From Gynuella sp. (GTDB lineage Bacteria; Pseudomonadota; Gammaproteobacteria; Pseudomonadales; Natronospirillaceae): a DNA stretch of 50,236 bases. Positions within the stretch are counted from its first letter, which is position 1. The number at the start of each line of letters is the position of its first letter. The stretch is taken from the NCBI GenBank assembly GCA_028282465.1, contig JANQHX010000019.1, forward strand, positions 1 to 50,236, given 5' to 3'. This document shows, piece after piece, positions 40,431-50,192 of the stretch. Below the pieces are notes generated by a model, which was given only the letters and a program-made list of their open reading frames with translations, was not told the DNA's origin and searched no databases. Made by a program: the position numbers and the translations under genes.

Positions 40431-41791
40431 TAGTGCCTAGTCACAGTTCTGAGGGTCACGAATTCTTCAGCGGCTGTTGGGTGAACGCCTACCGTTGAGT
40501 CAAAGTGCGCCTTCGTCGCCCCGGCTTTCATGGCAATGGCTAACCCTTGGACTATTTCACCTGCTTCTGGCCCTACCATGTGCGCTCCTACTACCTTGTC
40601 TGACGCATCATCAACGATCAATTTCATTAATGACCGCTCATCCTCTCCAGATAAAGTGTGTTTCATGGGTTTAAAACTCGAGGTATAAATTCTTAATCTT
40701 CGACAATGAACTCTGGCTTGTTCCTCTGTTAAACCAACAGTGCCAATATTTGGTTGACAAAAAACCGCGGTAGGAATGTTTTCGTAATCCAGCTCTGGAT
40801 AGTCCTTATCACCAAACAGTCGATTAGCAATAAACATCCCCTCTGCCAGCGCCACAGGAGTCAGTTGAATTCGATCAACCACATCACCAATGGCATAAAT
40901 GTGCTCAACACTGGTTTGAAATTGGTCATTCACGGCAATAGCGCCAGCATCGTTTAATTCTACACCTGCCGATTCCAAACCAAGTCCGGCGACATTAGGC
41001 CGACGACCGGTTGCACAGAGAATTTGGTCTACCACCCTTTCTTCACCCGATTGCAATGCAGCCTTGAGTTGGCCATTGGGTAGCTTTTCAATAGACACCA
41101 CATTGTCTTGAGCGGTCACCTTCACACCTTTCTTGGCGATTTCATCAGACACAAACTCTCTGACTTCTTCATCAAAGCCACGAAGCATCTGCTCGCCTCG
41201 AAATACCAACTCGGTTTCTGCCCCCAAACCATTGAAGATTCCAGCAAACTCTACAGCGATATAGCCTGCGCCTAACACAAGGGCTTTCTCTGGGAATTCA
41301 TCCAAATAGAACACTTCATTGGAGGTTATCATATGTTCTTTGCCTGGAATGTCAGGCACAAAAGGCCACCCACCAGTGGCAATTAAAATATTCTTAGCAG
41401 TGAAAGTTTGGCCAGCCACTTCAACTTCATTAGGCCCGATTAATGTTGCCCTGCCAGAGATGAGTTCAACCCCTGAGTTATTCAATAAATTGTTATAGAT
41501 ACCATTTAGTCTTTCGATTTCCCTGGTTTTATTGTCTCTAAGGGTTTCCCAACTAAATGTTTTACCGGCAACAAAAACCCCAAAGCCTGCGCCCTCGTTG
41601 AGGTGTTGCATGTATTCTGATCCATAAACAAACAGTTTTTTGGGCACACAACCCACATTGACACAGGTGCCTCCCATGTATCTGTCTTCAGCAACGGCCA
41701 CTCGCGCACCGAAACCAGCAGCCATGCGGCTTGCTCTTACACCACCGGAACCCGCGCCGATGACAAAAAGATCATAATCAAATTGACTCAT
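40430..41791 (-). CDS. gorA: Glutathione reductase
   Basis: The 453-residue flavoprotein keeps glutathione reduced using NADPH. Visible motifs are the FAD-binding GAGSGGVRA, the redox disulfide [13 protein letters not shown] (C43, C48), the NADP Rossmann segment [17 protein letters not shown] with downstream basic residues, [15 protein letters not shown] and the catalytic HPTAAEE (H437, E442). Length matches GorA (about 450). The stop lies at 40430-40432 and its last base is the first base of the adjacent folded element, so the C-terminal tail TVTRH may have been fixed by the insertion. It follows the GNAT gene by 38 bp. Confidence 0.96.
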   Translation of the reverse strand: MSQFDYDLFVIGAGSGGVRASRMAAGFGARVAVAEDRYMGGTCVNVGCVPKKLFVYGSEYMQHLNEGAGFGVFVAGKTFSWETLRDNKTREIERLNGIYNNLLNNSGVELISGRATLIGPNEVEVAGQTFTAKNILIATGGWPFVPDIPGKEHMITSNEVFYLDEFPEKALVLGAGYIAVEFAGIFNGLGAETELVFRGEQMLRGFDEEVREFVSDEIAKKGVKVTAQDNVVSIEKLPNGQLKAALQSGEERVVDQILCATGRRPNVAGLGLESAGVELNDAGAIAVNDQFQTSVEHIYAIGDVVDRIQLTPVALAEGMFIANRLFGDKDYPELDYENIPTAVFCQPNIGTVGLTEEQARVHCRRLRIYTSSFKPMKHTLSGEDERSLMKLIVDDASDKVVGAHMVGPEAGEIVQGLAIAMKAGATKAHFDSTVGVHPTAAEEFVTLRTVTRH

Positions 41792-41829
41792 GTTTTTTTC
41801 CAGAACTATTAAAGGAGCGCCCGAATGAA

Positions 41830-42483
41830 TCAGGCGGCTTGAGATTGTTTATTTGGAGCGGGTCGATAAAGAATAGTTTCAGTGATGTCACCAATTTTTA
41901 CATCAGTGTACTTTTCATATCCTAATGATTCATAAAAATACAGATAGCGACTGTTGCCTGTATCCAAAAAAATACCAGAGGAATTAGAATCCTTGTCTGC
42001 AATATCATGAATGCTTTCCATAATCTTTCTACCCAGCCCCTGTTTTTGGAAATCTGGGTGAATACCAATGAGAGTCAGCATTCGGTGTGGTTCTTCTGGT
42101 AGCGCGTCTTGAACAGATTGAAAATATCTAATGTAACGACTGGTGGCTTCGTATCCAGCGGTCAGGAACATTTTCAAGCGCCACATAAATTGATCTGAAA
42201 TATCAATTCTACCTTCCGGCCCAGTCAAAAATGCTAACCCAAGTAGGCGATCTTTTTCAGTATCCACAACCCCTAAAACAGTTTCATTTCGAGCAAAATG
42301 AAGACGCATGGCTTCTCTCATGGTCGCCCTCACCCGCTGTTTATAGCCGGGCTTTTGAGCGTTTAGCAAATGCTGATAGAGGGGCTCATGGCGGTAAGAA
42401 TGATAAAGGATGGATCTTGCTTCTCTAGAGGTGGATTGATCCAGACGAACCACTTTGAAGTGGTCTGGAAGGGTCTGAGTCAT
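41830..42483 (-). CDS. GNAT family N-acetyltransferase
   Basis: The 217-residue protein is assigned from the ATG at 42483, which has GGGAG upstream; an earlier start at 42534 would add 17 basic residues. The fold is GNAT: a helical N-terminal part with the central [23 protein letters not shown], where QKQGLG is the acetyl-CoA pyrophosphate loop, and the later [13 protein letters not shown] that often marks acetyltransferases. Substrate is unknown. It lies between the T2SS genes and gorA on the same strand. A 98-bp gap from gspM has no strong terminator. Confidence 0.9.
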   Translation of the reverse strand: MTQTLPDHFKVVRLDQSTSREARSILYHSYRHEPLYQHLLNAQKPGYKQRVRATMREAMRLHFARNETVLGVVDTEKDRLLGLAFLTGPEGRIDISDQFMWRLKMFLTAGYEATSRYIRYFQSVQDALPEEPHRMLTLIGIHPDFQKQGLGRKIMESIHDIADKDSNSSGIFLDTGNSRYLYFYESLGYEKYTDVKIGDITETILYRPAPNKQSQAA

Positions 42484-42581
42484 AGGAATTCTCCCTTTGA
42501 GTGCTTGGCGCTTAGGTTTTACTACGTACAACAACCCAGTGTAGGTCGAATTACCTTAACACCCAAAGGGCTATGTGCCAA

Positions 42582-43097
42582 TTACTTGAAGGCTAGAACG
42601 CCTCGACCACTCACAACGCCAGATTTACCTTCAGACTCAATGGTTACCTGGGTCGCTACAATCCCATGGCTGGTCTCTAACCGTGCCAGTGATTGCGCAA
42701 ATTTATCGAAGGGTACATTTTCAACCCAGATCCGCAAACCACCGTTGTTATCATTCTCAAACTTTTGCAGAGTGATTTGGTTTTGCGAAAAGGTTCTAGT
42801 AACTGTTGAAGAAATCGCCACATTAGAGTTTCTATTTGAAGAACTTCCCGCAGCCCTAGCATTCGCTTTAGCTCTTGGGCCAACATCATTTAAGAATGAG
42901 TAGAGATCAATTCTGTTGGAGAGCATTGTCTGAGCGTCTGATTTAGCACCAAAGATGGGACTCACCAGAGCAAAATAAATAATCAAAACGACTGCGAAAC
43001 CGCCAAGACCTTTTAGAGCTAATTGATCCCGTGAACTGAGTTGATCAAATTGATTCAGTAGGTTTTTTAACGCAGGAAATTTATCCACAAGATTCAT
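42582..43097 (-). CDS. gspM: Type II secretion system protein M
   Basis: The 171-residue inner-membrane protein has one transmembrane segment near residues 29-49 (KGLGGFAVVLIIYFALVSP) and a ferredoxin-like periplasmic domain, the layout of GspM, which partners GspL in the assembly platform. The ATG at 43097 is chosen because GGAGG precedes it and the gspL TGA ends two bases before it. It is the last T2SS gene here; no gspN follows. The identification rests on position and topology because GspM is poorly conserved. Confidence 0.85.
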   Translation of the reverse strand: MNLVDKFPALKNLLNQFDQLSSRDQLALKGLGGFAVVLIIYFALVSPIFGAKSDAQTMLSNRIDLYSFLNDVGPRAKANARAAGSSSNRNSNVAISSTVTRTFSQNQITLQKFENDNNGGLRIWVENVPFDKFAQSLARLETSHGIVATQVTIESEGKSGVVSGRGVLAFK

Positions 43098-43099
43098 GT

Positions 43100-44341
43100 T
43101 CAAGCACCTCCCTTTGTAATTTTGAAGTTGCCCCGAGACTTGCCACCGTCTTGACTGGCAGATAACTCAGCATTGTAGCCTTTGGCTATCATGGCGTTTT
43201 TAAAGGCTTCGAGAATCCCAAAGTCCTTTCCTGTGATAACAGCTAATAATTCTGATTTGGATTGATTATATCTGAGGGATTGGATTTCCAATCCTGTTCG
43301 CATAGCTTGGGCGATATCATCTGCGCTAGCTAAAAACTCCATTCCTGAGTTTGCTGATTGACCTGCGCTGTTGTTTAAAACATTTTCCACTTCTTTCTTT
43401 AACAGGTTTTCACGACAACGCTTTTCTGGCCCAAAAATATCCTTACACAAGGCTTCATTGGCTTTTGCATAGCCCTCTGCAAGAGCACTTTGACGTCTGG
43501 TTTCAACAACGTTAGCCACCAGAAATAAAACGAACATAACCGACGCTGCGATAGCTGCGGGTTGTAGGAATTTAAACTGGCTCTTGCTTTCAGCTTTAAA
43601 GGAAAAACGACCCGTAAAAATGTTGGTTAATGATTTTGGCTTTAACAACATTTTATCCACGAGATGATTCAGTAAATCCCCTTGGAAAGCCGAGGTAGCG
43701 ACTTCAACTTCCATGGTATTCTGAACTTGAGCCACAAGAATATCAGGGTTCTCAACGCCTTCATCGAAAACCATGTTAATACCAAGGGTATCAATTTCTT
43801 CTGACAGATGTTCAATCACTTGGCCAGCCCAATTATCATCCGTGGCCATATATAGATCTTCAAATGAAATCAGGGTCCTGCCTTCTGCGTAGCACAGACC
43901 CAACTTACCCGGCTCAAATAATAATTCACTGTCTAGATAAGCTTCTCCAGGTTCCAAACCCAAACTGATCATTTGGCTGCGAATGCTTTCTAGGTATTCC
44001 AAATCAATGGCGATGACCGGCAGCTTGCCATTTTTAATTCGGCTATTGGGAATAAGATGATAATAATCAGGGTCTTTCACCAACTTATCTTCAATGGCAA
44101 AAGGCAAAGCTTTGTGCACATATTTTAGCTGGCTAGGAGGCAATTCAACCTTACAGTGAAGGGCACACTCAGCTGGAAGTAATAAGGTAGTTGATGGGCT
44201 GACCACACCTTCGGTATCAAGATACTGCTGTAGTTGTTCCCATGAACCTTCATAAACCGCTTGACGTTGCCCTCGATCCAACAGCTGCCAGTGCAAGTAG
44301 GATTCTGGTTCTCTGATGTATATAAACAGTTGATATTGCAT
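43100..44341 (-). CDS. gspL: Type II secretion system protein L
   Basis: The 413-residue bitopic protein has an N-terminal actin-like cytoplasmic domain (about 1-240), with LPPSQLKYVHKALPFAIEDKLV, the usual GspL segment that docks the ATPase GspE. A transmembrane segment lies around 262-280 (AAIAASVMFVLFLVANVV). A periplasmic ferredoxin-like domain ends in the GGKSRGNFKITKGGA tail. It links the GspE motor to the membrane platform. Length is within the usual 380-420. It begins 19 bp after gspK. Confidence 0.93.
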   Translation of the reverse strand: MQYQLFIYIREPESYLHWQLLDRGQRQAVYEGSWEQLQQYLDTEGVVSPSTTLLLPAECALHCKVELPPSQLKYVHKALPFAIEDKLVKDPDYYHLIPNSRIKNGKLPVIAIDLEYLESIRSQMISLGLEPGEAYLDSELLFEPGKLGLCYAEGRTLISFEDLYMATDDNWAGQVIEHLSEEIDTLGINMVFDEGVENPDILVAQVQNTMEVEVATSAFQGDLLNHLVDKMLLKPKSLTNIFTGRFSFKAESKSQFKFLQPAAIAASVMFVLFLVANVVETRRQSALAEGYAKANEALCKDIFGPEKRCRENLLKKEVENVLNNSAGQSANSGMEFLASADDIAQAMRTGLEIQSLRYNQSKSELLAVITGKDFGILEAFKNAMIAKGYNAELSASQDGGKSRGNFKITKGGA

Positions 44342-44360
44342 GGGTTTGTCGCCTTTAGCC

Positions 44361-45341
44361 TTAACCAGGCTGATATAATTCTTGTCGTGTAAGGTTTCTT
44401 GATAATACCTTAAAGTTGTTTTGACCTCGATAGAGGAGCGAGGTTACGAAAGTAGTATGGTCGTTAATTGTGATTTCCGTCAGAACCTCATAAAACTGAG
44501 ACTTAAATGAGACTAAGTTCTCATCAAAGGGTGCAGGCTTTTCCTGATTAAAACCGGCAACGCTATTAATGTCCTGAATAGAAGTATAGGCATCCCCTGT
44601 TGAACGAGGCGGGTTATCACATTGCCCGTCAGCTAAAACCAATTGATTACTAAAAATATTTGAAATCTCAGTGTCTGATAACTGAACCGATAGCGCATGT
44701 AATACGGGTTCGTGGGCAGTATTAAGGTTTAGTTTACTGTCAAAGGGCAATGCCGCTACATAGGGTCGAAGTTTCAAGTAATGCTCTTCGGTCATTCCAT
44801 CTATAAGCCTTAGCTCAGAAATATCACCCATAGGTAAATTACTTGCGCTGTAAGAAGGGCTTTTACCACCATATACAAATTGAGCTGAACTGTCTGGATC
44901 GAACCAAGCGGCAACATTGTCACCCAGCTCAGTGGGCACATCCAAATTGCTAAGCATTTTTTTAAAACCTGCTATCCAGTTTGCTCGGTTTTGATTCTGC
45001 ATGCTCAGCCAATTGAGATTGAATTTACCGTCAAGGTCTTGTGCATAGAGCCCGAATTCTACCCCAGGCACAATCTCAGGTAGGGTTAGAGAAAAACATT
45101 CAAAGGCATCAACTTCGAATCTGGTATCGGCATCTTTATTCGGGTCTAACTCAGCAAGGGCTTGGCGAGTCATCATTTCTCCGAAACTGGAGTACTCTCG
45201 CGCCGTCGCCTGATCAATTAACCTTATGGTTCTAGCAATTTCAAAGCGTTGGTTGACTTGCATATTTGCGGCCACGATTGCCAACAAAGCAAATATCAAC
45301 ATAACCTGTACCAAAGCTAGCCCGGAATTAGATTTACGCAT
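44361..45341 (-). CDS. gspK: Type II secretion system minor pseudopilin K
   Basis: The 326-residue protein starts MRKSNSG-LALVQVMLIF. Cleavage after G7 gives mature L1 with Q at position 5 in place of the usual Glu, consistent with the GspK family, which lacks Glu5. The large alpha domain (about 100-250) with FNLNWLSMQNQN and LNLNTAHEPVLHAL follows. GspK caps the pseudopilus tip with GspI and GspJ. The start overlaps the gspJ stop as TAATG, indicating coupled translation. Confidence 0.94.
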   Translation of the reverse strand: MRKSNSGLALVQVMLIFALLAIVAANMQVNQRFEIARTIRLIDQATAREYSSFGEMMTRQALAELDPNKDADTRFEVDAFECFSLTLPEIVPGVEFGLYAQDLDGKFNLNWLSMQNQNRANWIAGFKKMLSNLDVPTELGDNVAAWFDPDSSAQFVYGGKSPSYSASNLPMGDISELRLIDGMTEEHYLKLRPYVAALPFDSKLNLNTAHEPVLHALSVQLSDTEISNIFSNQLVLADGQCDNPPRSTGDAYTSIQDINSVAGFNQEKPAPFDENLVSFKSQFYEVLTEITINDHTTFVTSLLYRGQNNFKVLSRNLTRQELYQPG

Positions 45342-46099
45342 TATGAGTTACCATTTCCGTTACCTGGGTTACCCGGCCCAGTGCTGCTGTTTAATCGCTC
45401 TGGAATGATAAAAAGCCGTTTTATTTCTCCGAATCGTTGATGACTAAAAGTAAACTCAATGTATTTCATGATTTCCAAACCAGAGGCATTATCAATTGGC
45501 CATTTCTCTGAGGATTTCAATTCATTATTTGGGTTTACGTAAAAAACCTTTACCTCTGCCTCTGATAAATAGCCAATCAACGCTATGTCGAATCGCTCTT
45601 CATTACCATCTGAATCTAAATGAAAAGTGGTTGACCTGACCAAGCATTCGCCTTCAAGTTCTACGCCGCCAAGTTTATCTTCTACCTGAACCGTCTTTGA
45701 GCAGATCTCGTCTTGTAAGGGTTCAAGTCGATAACTCACACGTTGTAATTCACTCCGTTGAGATTGCTCTTGCTGATCTTGTTGATAGAACTTAATCGCA
45801 AGTGATGGTTCCCAACCGCTTCTAGTGAACTCTAACCAATGATCAAAATCTTTGACTAAAGACGCTTTGGTATCACCGTATTCGTCTTTCACATCTCGTT
45901 GAATATTGAGCTGAACAATGTCCGTTTCAATTTTGTTCATGCCTCGACGTAATTGATCTAACAAAAACTGTTGGCGGTTGAGTTTTTCTGATCCCCCAGA
46001 AACTGTCTGAAAGAGTTGAACGGCACCCACCCCAAGAATCGCGCTGATGGTAATAGCAACTAAAAGCTCTACTAAGGTTAGGCCACTATTCGATTTCAT
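45341..46099 (-). CDS. gspJ: Type II secretion system minor pseudopilin J
   Basis: The 252-residue minor pseudopilin has the prepilin motif MKSNSG-LTLVELLVAI with cleavage after G6 and Glu at position 5. The body contains GMNKIETDIVQLN and SYRLEPLQDEICSK, as in GspJ. The C-terminus is a low-complexity SSTGPGNPGNGNGNS tail not common in the family. It is directly adjacent to gspI (zero-base gap) and overlaps gspK by one base. It acts in the tip complex of the pseudopilus. Confidence 0.92.
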   Translation of the reverse strand: MKSNSGLTLVELLVAITISAILGVGAVQLFQTVSGGSEKLNRQQFLLDQLRRGMNKIETDIVQLNIQRDVKDEYGDTKASLVKDFDHWLEFTRSGWEPSLAIKFYQQDQQEQSQRSELQRVSYRLEPLQDEICSKTVQVEDKLGGVELEGECLVRSTTFHLDSDGNEERFDIALIGYLSEAEVKVFYVNPNNELKSSEKWPIDNASGLEIMKYIEFTFSHQRFGEIKRLFIIPERLNSSTGPGNPGNGNGNS

Positions 46100-46477
46100 T
46101 TAGTTTTTACCAATCAAGGCATTTAATGTGTAGACAGACCTGGATTCATCACTGGCTTCAAAAACTTCAATTTCTACTTCTCTTAAAACAGCTTGTAAGT
46201 TTTCAAATTTAGATTTGTTTACCTTGGTCACCACTTTCCAATCTCTATTGCCCATGGTGACGTCTGCCTTTGATTCACCAACATTAGGAAATGGTTTTAT
46301 TTTTATATCCACTAACTGATTTTGTGCCACCCAGAGCGCAACGGTTTTTTGTTCAAGCCTGTAGCTATTAACACTACTTTGACTGGACACTAAAGACATG
46401 GAAACCGCCATAGCAGCAAAAACGGCAACGGCCACCATGACTTCTACCAGCGTAAAACCTTTAGAATTCTTGTGCAT
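46100..46477 (-). CDS. gspI: Type II secretion system minor pseudopilin I
   Basis: The 125-residue pseudopilin begins at the ATG at 46477. This gives MHKNSKG-FTLVEVMVAV, a prepilin signal with cleavage after G7 and Glu5, and fits the family length of about 125. An upstream in-frame start at 46546 would add 23 residues of unrelated sequence. It overlaps the end of gspH by 17 bp and continues into gspJ. ALWVAQNQLVDIK matches the GspI core. Confidence 0.93.
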   Translation of the reverse strand: MHKNSKGFTLVEVMVAVAVFAAMAVSMSLVSSQSSVNSYRLEQKTVALWVAQNQLVDIKIKPFPNVGESKADVTMGNRDWKVVTKVNKSKFENLQAVLREVEIEVFEASDESRSVYTLNALIGKN

Positions 46478-46997
46478 AGGGAATGATCTCTGGCGGGTGA
46501 TATCCATCAGAGGACACTTGCCAATAAAACTGGCTTGGGAAGCCAATTAAAAACTCAAAGGGAGGGAAAGATTCACCATTGTTCTGCATATATACCAATG
46601 GCACCGATCTCTCGTTTATCTCTTCTTCTAGAAAAACTTCGGCGCTATCAATTAACAGTTGAAAAGAGAAGTCATCTTCATATTTCACTGGATTGAAAAT
46701 TGAGCCTTCTCCATCGTTAAAAACGAATCCAAGCTCTCCTGTTGCTTCGTCCTCTTCCTCAGCAATGATTTTCCAAAAATAAGAATTTTCAATAAAAAAC
46801 AAACCCAAATCCTGCCCGGTATTCACGGCATAGTATTGGGCTTCTTGAAAATAGGCTTGCATTCTTACGGCTTCTGGTCGAACCAGCTTGCTGGGGTCGC
46901 GAGTATCGAGGGAAAGCATGGTACCACCCACAACCGCGCTCATAACCAGAATAACAACCAATAATTCTATGAGCGTGAAGCCAGTGGTACGTTTCAT
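46461..46997 (-). CDS. gspH: Type II secretion system minor pseudopilin H
   Basis: The 178-residue protein starts MKRTTG-FTLIELLVVIL with a prepilin peptidase site after G6 and Glu5. The rest contains QAYFQEAQYYAVNTGQDLGL, typical of GspH, and a variable acidic middle (EEEDEATGELG). It lies 9 bp after gspG and overlaps gspI by 17 bp. GspH joins the pseudopilus shaft to the tip. Confidence 0.92.
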   Translation of the reverse strand: MKRTTGFTLIELLVVILVMSAVVGGTMLSLDTRDPSKLVRPEAVRMQAYFQEAQYYAVNTGQDLGLFFIENSYFWKIIAEEEDEATGELGFVFNDGEGSIFNPVKYEDDFSFQLLIDSAEVFLEEEINERSVPLVYMQNNGESFPPFEFLIGFPSQFYWQVSSDGYHPPEIIPYAQEF

Positions 46998-47006
46998 GTG
47001 AGGAGT

Positions 47007-47423
47007 TTATTGAGCGCTATTGATGTCTGCAGCTGCACCTTCACCACCATCACGGCCGTCTGAGCCATAGGAGATGATTTCGTAGGCATTGCCATTGTTA
47101 ATATAAGCGTACTCATTACCCCAGGGATCCTGTGGCGTCTTTTTAAGATAAGGCCCTTTCCAGTTTTTTGCTTCTGGTGATCCAGAAGGCTGGCCCATTA
47201 ATGCATCCAGGCCTTGGTCTGTACTTGGATAAGCATAATTATCTAAGCGATACATATCCAATGCAGTTTCAATAGTGTTAATGTCGCTTTTCACGAGATC
47301 AATTTTTGCCTGATCACCTCGGCCTAACAACTGAGGAGCCACCAACCCAGCAATAGCTGCAAGAATTGCAATAACCACTAACAATTCAATTAACGAGAAG
47401 CCTCTGTTTATTTGATGTTTCAT
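47007..47423 (-). CDS. gspG: Type II secretion system major pseudopilin G
   Basis: The 138-residue major pseudopilin has MKHQINRG-FSLIELLVVIAIL with cleavage after G8 and Glu5. The conserved core reads TIETALDMYRLDNYAYPST and GLDALMGQP. The C-terminal loop SYGSDGRDGGEG matches the calcium-binding site of GspG. It polymerises into the periplasmic pseudopilus that pushes folded exoproteins through GspD. Separated from gspF by 4 bp. Confidence 0.97.
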   Translation of the reverse strand: MKHQINRGFSLIELLVVIAILAAIAGLVAPQLLGRGDQAKIDLVKSDINTIETALDMYRLDNYAYPSTDQGLDALMGQPSGSPEAKNWKGPYLKKTPQDPWGNEYAYINNGNAYEIISYGSDGRDGGEGAAADINSAQ

Positions 47424-47427
47424 TTTT

Positions 47428-48639
47428 TTATCCTACCAAACTATTCATCTGTGTAATGGGTAACACCACAGCCATTACAATTATGAGAACTATCAGCCCC
47501 ATAAAAATGAGCATAAGCGGCTCTAATAAACCCAACATGGTTGATATTAAATCTTTTAGATTTCGTTCTTGTGATTGAGCAGTACGCTCAAGCATATTCT
47601 CTAGGTTACCACTGGCCTCACCACTGGCAATCATGTGCAACATCATGGGTGGAAAAAAACCAGTTTCTTTTAATGATTGATTAAGTGCTGAGCCTTCACT
47701 GACTTTTTGAGTGGCCTCTTGAACTCTTTCTTGAATCACTAAATTGGTAACCACTTGAGATGCAATACCCATGGCTTCAACGAGTGGCACTCCACTGCTA
47801 CCTAAAGTGCTTAGAGTTGACGCAAATCTAGAGGTATTAAAACCTTTAATCATTTTACCAATTAAAGGAACAGTTAATTTAACAGCGTCCTTTTTCTTTT
47901 TTCGTGTGGGCTTTTTATCCCACCAAATGTTGAACCCTATTAGTAAGACAACGCCAATGCCTACATAAATTCCATAACTCTGAAAAAACTCTGTGACAGC
48001 CAAAAGCGCTTGAGTGGGTCTTGGTAATGCTTGGTTGCTGGTAATAAAGGTTTCCAAAATTTTTGGAACCACGGAGTTCAACAAAAATATAACGATTCCG
48101 ATAGCAACGGTAATTAACGCCACTGGGTAAATAGCAGCCATTTGAATGCTTTTTTTCGTTGCAGCCTGATCTTCTACATAATCTGCCAAACGATTTAATA
48201 CCGCATCTAAATGACCAGAGTGCTCACCTGCTTCGACCGTTGCACGATATAAATGTGGAAAAGCTTTCGGATATTCTTCAAAACTTTTAGCCAGTGAGTG
48301 CCCTTCTAAAAGTTTGCCTCTAACCGCTAGCATCATGGACCGAATTTTCGGTTTCTCGCTTTGTTCAGCAACCGCTTTTAAACATTCTTCTAACGGCATA
48401 CCAGAGGATACCAAGGTGGCTAACTGGCGAGTTAGCATAGACAGTTCATTAACGGTTATTGAAGGCCCTGCCGAGGCAAAAAAAGATTTGTTCGATTTTT
48501 CTTTCGCAGCATCAACTTCTAAAGGGAACCAGCCTTTTTCTCTAAGGCTTTGCCTGATTTGTCGAGAGCTGTCGCCCTCCATGACACCTTTTTTCTTTCG
48601 GCCTTTTTCATCGACCGCAACATAATCAAAAGCAGCCAT
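47428..48639 (-). CDS. gspF: Type II secretion system inner-membrane protein F
   Basis: The 403-residue polytopic platform protein has two repeated cytoplasmic GspF domains (about 70-195 and 270-395) and three transmembrane segments (around 170-190, 220-240 and the C-terminal LGLLEPLMLIFMGLIVLIIVM region). The first domain has LSMLTRQLATLVSSGMPLEE and the second RFASTLSTLGSSGVPLVEAM. The pattern and length match GspF. It starts 2 bp after gspE and interacts with GspE and GspL. Confidence 0.96.
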   Translation of the reverse strand: MAAFDYVAVDEKGRKKKGVMEGDSSRQIRQSLREKGWFPLEVDAAKEKSNKSFFASAGPSITVNELSMLTRQLATLVSSGMPLEECLKAVAEQSEKPKIRSMMLAVRGKLLEGHSLAKSFEEYPKAFPHLYRATVEAGEHSGHLDAVLNRLADYVEDQAATKKSIQMAAIYPVALITVAIGIVIFLLNSVVPKILETFITSNQALPRPTQALLAVTEFFQSYGIYVGIGVVLLIGFNIWWDKKPTRKKKKDAVKLTVPLIGKMIKGFNTSRFASTLSTLGSSGVPLVEAMGIASQVVTNLVIQERVQEATQKVSEGSALNQSLKETGFFPPMMLHMIASGEASGNLENMLERTAQSQERNLKDLISTMLGLLEPLMLIFMGLIVLIIVMAVVLPITQMNSLVG

Positions 48640-48641
48640 GT

Positions 48642-50132
48642 TTACACTCCGCGAACAACCCGCATGACTTCTTCAATGGTTGTACTGCCTTCCAGAACTT
48701 TCTCAATACCATCCTGCACAATTGAAGGACTGGTTTTTCTGGCTACCGCTTCTAAAGCCTGTTCACCAGACTGGTCATGAATGAGTTTTCTCATCTCTTC
48801 ATCAATAGTGACCAATTCGTACAAACCCATTCGGCCTCGATAACCACTGTGCTTGCATTTGTCGCAGCCTTTGGCGTGATAAATAGTCGGAGGATTTGAT
48901 GGATCAGCCCCCAGAAATTCGCATTCTGCCTGATCTGCAGGACGTGCTTCTTTACATTCTGGGCATAAGGATCTAATCAATCGCTGAGCACAGACCCCAA
49001 TTAAACTAGAAGACAGCAAATATGGCTCGACACCCATGTCCTGGAGTCGCGTTACCGCCCCCACAGCGCTGTTGGTGTGGAGTGTTGACAACACAAGGTG
49101 ACCCGTTAACGATGCTTCAACCGCAATCTGAGCGGTTTCAATATCTCGAATCTCACCAATCATCACCACGTCTGGATCTTGACGCAATATGGCTCTTAAC
49201 CCGCGAGCAAAAGTCATATCAACCTTGGTATTCACCTGGGTTTGACCAATGCCTGGGAGGCTGTATTCGATGGGATCTTCAACCGTCATAATGTTTCTGA
49301 CGGAATTATTGAGTTGTTCTAGTGAAGAGTACAGAGTTGTAGTTTTACCTGAACCCGTTGGCCCTGTGACCAAAATAATCCCGTGGGGCCGTTCAATTAA
49401 AGCGCCCATGGTTTTGTGGGCAAATTCAGACATACCCAGGGTACTTAAATCGAGCTTACCGGTTTGCTTATCCAGCAAACGCATTACTACTCTTTCCCCA
49501 TGGTTTGATGGAATAGTCGATACCCGAATATCCACCTCTCTACCGGCCACTCGCAATGCGATCCGGCCATCTTGCGGAACACGTTTTTCGGCAATATCAA
49601 GTTTTGACATGACCTTAATACGAGAGATTAGTAGCGGTGCCAGTGCTCGTTTAGGCTGTACCACTTCGCGCAGAACACCGTCTACACGGAAGCGAACCAC
49701 CAAGCGTTTCTCATAGGTTTCAATGTGAACATCAGAAGCACCCTCTTTCACCGCTTCTGTCAGAAGCGCATTAATCAATCGAATGATCGGTGCATCATCT
49801 TCTTGTTCCAACAGATCTTCGGTTTCTGGAACAGAATCAGCCAAAGATCGTAAGTCCATTTCATCGCCCATTTCTTCAACCATTTGCATGGTCTCGCCAG
49901 AATCGCTTTGATATGAGCGGTTGAGGGCAATATTGAAATCTTCTTCGGTTACCGACTCGGCTATCACACTAAAGCCAGCAAAACGTCGTGCTTCTTGCAG
50001 TGCATCCAAGGGTGCATCACTGCGGTACAACAATTTAGGGTTCTCTGGGTCTTGGAGATCCAATAACACCCCCTTCCGCTTAGCGAAAGTGAATGGTATC
50101 CGAAGGTTTTGATCAAAATGTTGGACAGTCAT
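48642..50132 (-). CDS. gspE: Type II secretion system ATPase E
   Basis: The 496-residue cytoplasmic ATPase drives pseudopilus assembly. Visible features are an N-terminal docking domain (1-150), Walker [13 protein letters not shown] (K263), the Asp box [10 protein letters not shown] with Walker B MIGEI, the His box and a tetracysteine zinc motif CPEC...CDKC near residues 390-430. Length matches GspE (about 500). It is the first gene of the gspE-M run, and a good promoter lies 25-60 bp upstream. In Pseudomonas the xcpPQ (gspCD) genes lie divergently next to this gene; the window ends before that could be seen. Confidence 0.97.
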   Translation of the reverse strand: MTVQHFDQNLRIPFTFAKRKGVLLDLQDPENPKLLYRSDAPLDALQEARRFAGFSVIAESVTEEDFNIALNRSYQSDSGETMQMVEEMGDEMDLRSLADSVPETEDLLEQEDDAPIIRLINALLTEAVKEGASDVHIETYEKRLVVRFRVDGVLREVVQPKRALAPLLISRIKVMSKLDIAEKRVPQDGRIALRVAGREVDIRVSTIPSNHGERVVMRLLDKQTGKLDLSTLGMSEFAHKTMGALIERPHGIILVTGPTGSGKTTTLYSSLEQLNNSVRNIMTVEDPIEYSLPGIGQTQVNTKVDMTFARGLRAILRQDPDVVMIGEIRDIETAQIAVEASLTGHLVLSTLHTNSAVGAVTRLQDMGVEPYLLSSSLIGVCAQRLIRSLCPECKEARPADQAECEFLGADPSNPPTIYHAKGCDKCKHSGYRGRMGLYELVTIDEEMRKLIHDQSGEQALEAVARKTSPSIVQDGIEKVLEGSTTIEEVMRVVRGV

Positions 50133-50163
50133 CTGTTATTGTTATGTTCACTAGAATGGCGGA

Positions 50164-50192
50164 AGCATATGGCGAGGCGCCCTATCCTTCAA
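50164..50192 (-). promoter_or_regulatory. Predicted promoter of gspE-gspM
   Basis: On the minus strand TTGAAG (50192-50187), a 17-bp spacer and TATGCT (50169-50164) face gspE. The start would fall near 50157, about 25 nt before the ATG. No gene is visible in the remaining 44 bases to the window end. Confidence 0.6.

Noticed and set aside
42484-42581. Possible terminator or gspN remnant between gspM and the GNAT gene.
   Set aside because: No stable stem with a U-tract and no open frame of useful length was seen.
42370-42903. Plus-strand 177-codon frame across the GNAT and gspM genes.
   Set aside because: It spans two well-supported minus-strand genes and an intergenic gap, and its translation has no domain character.
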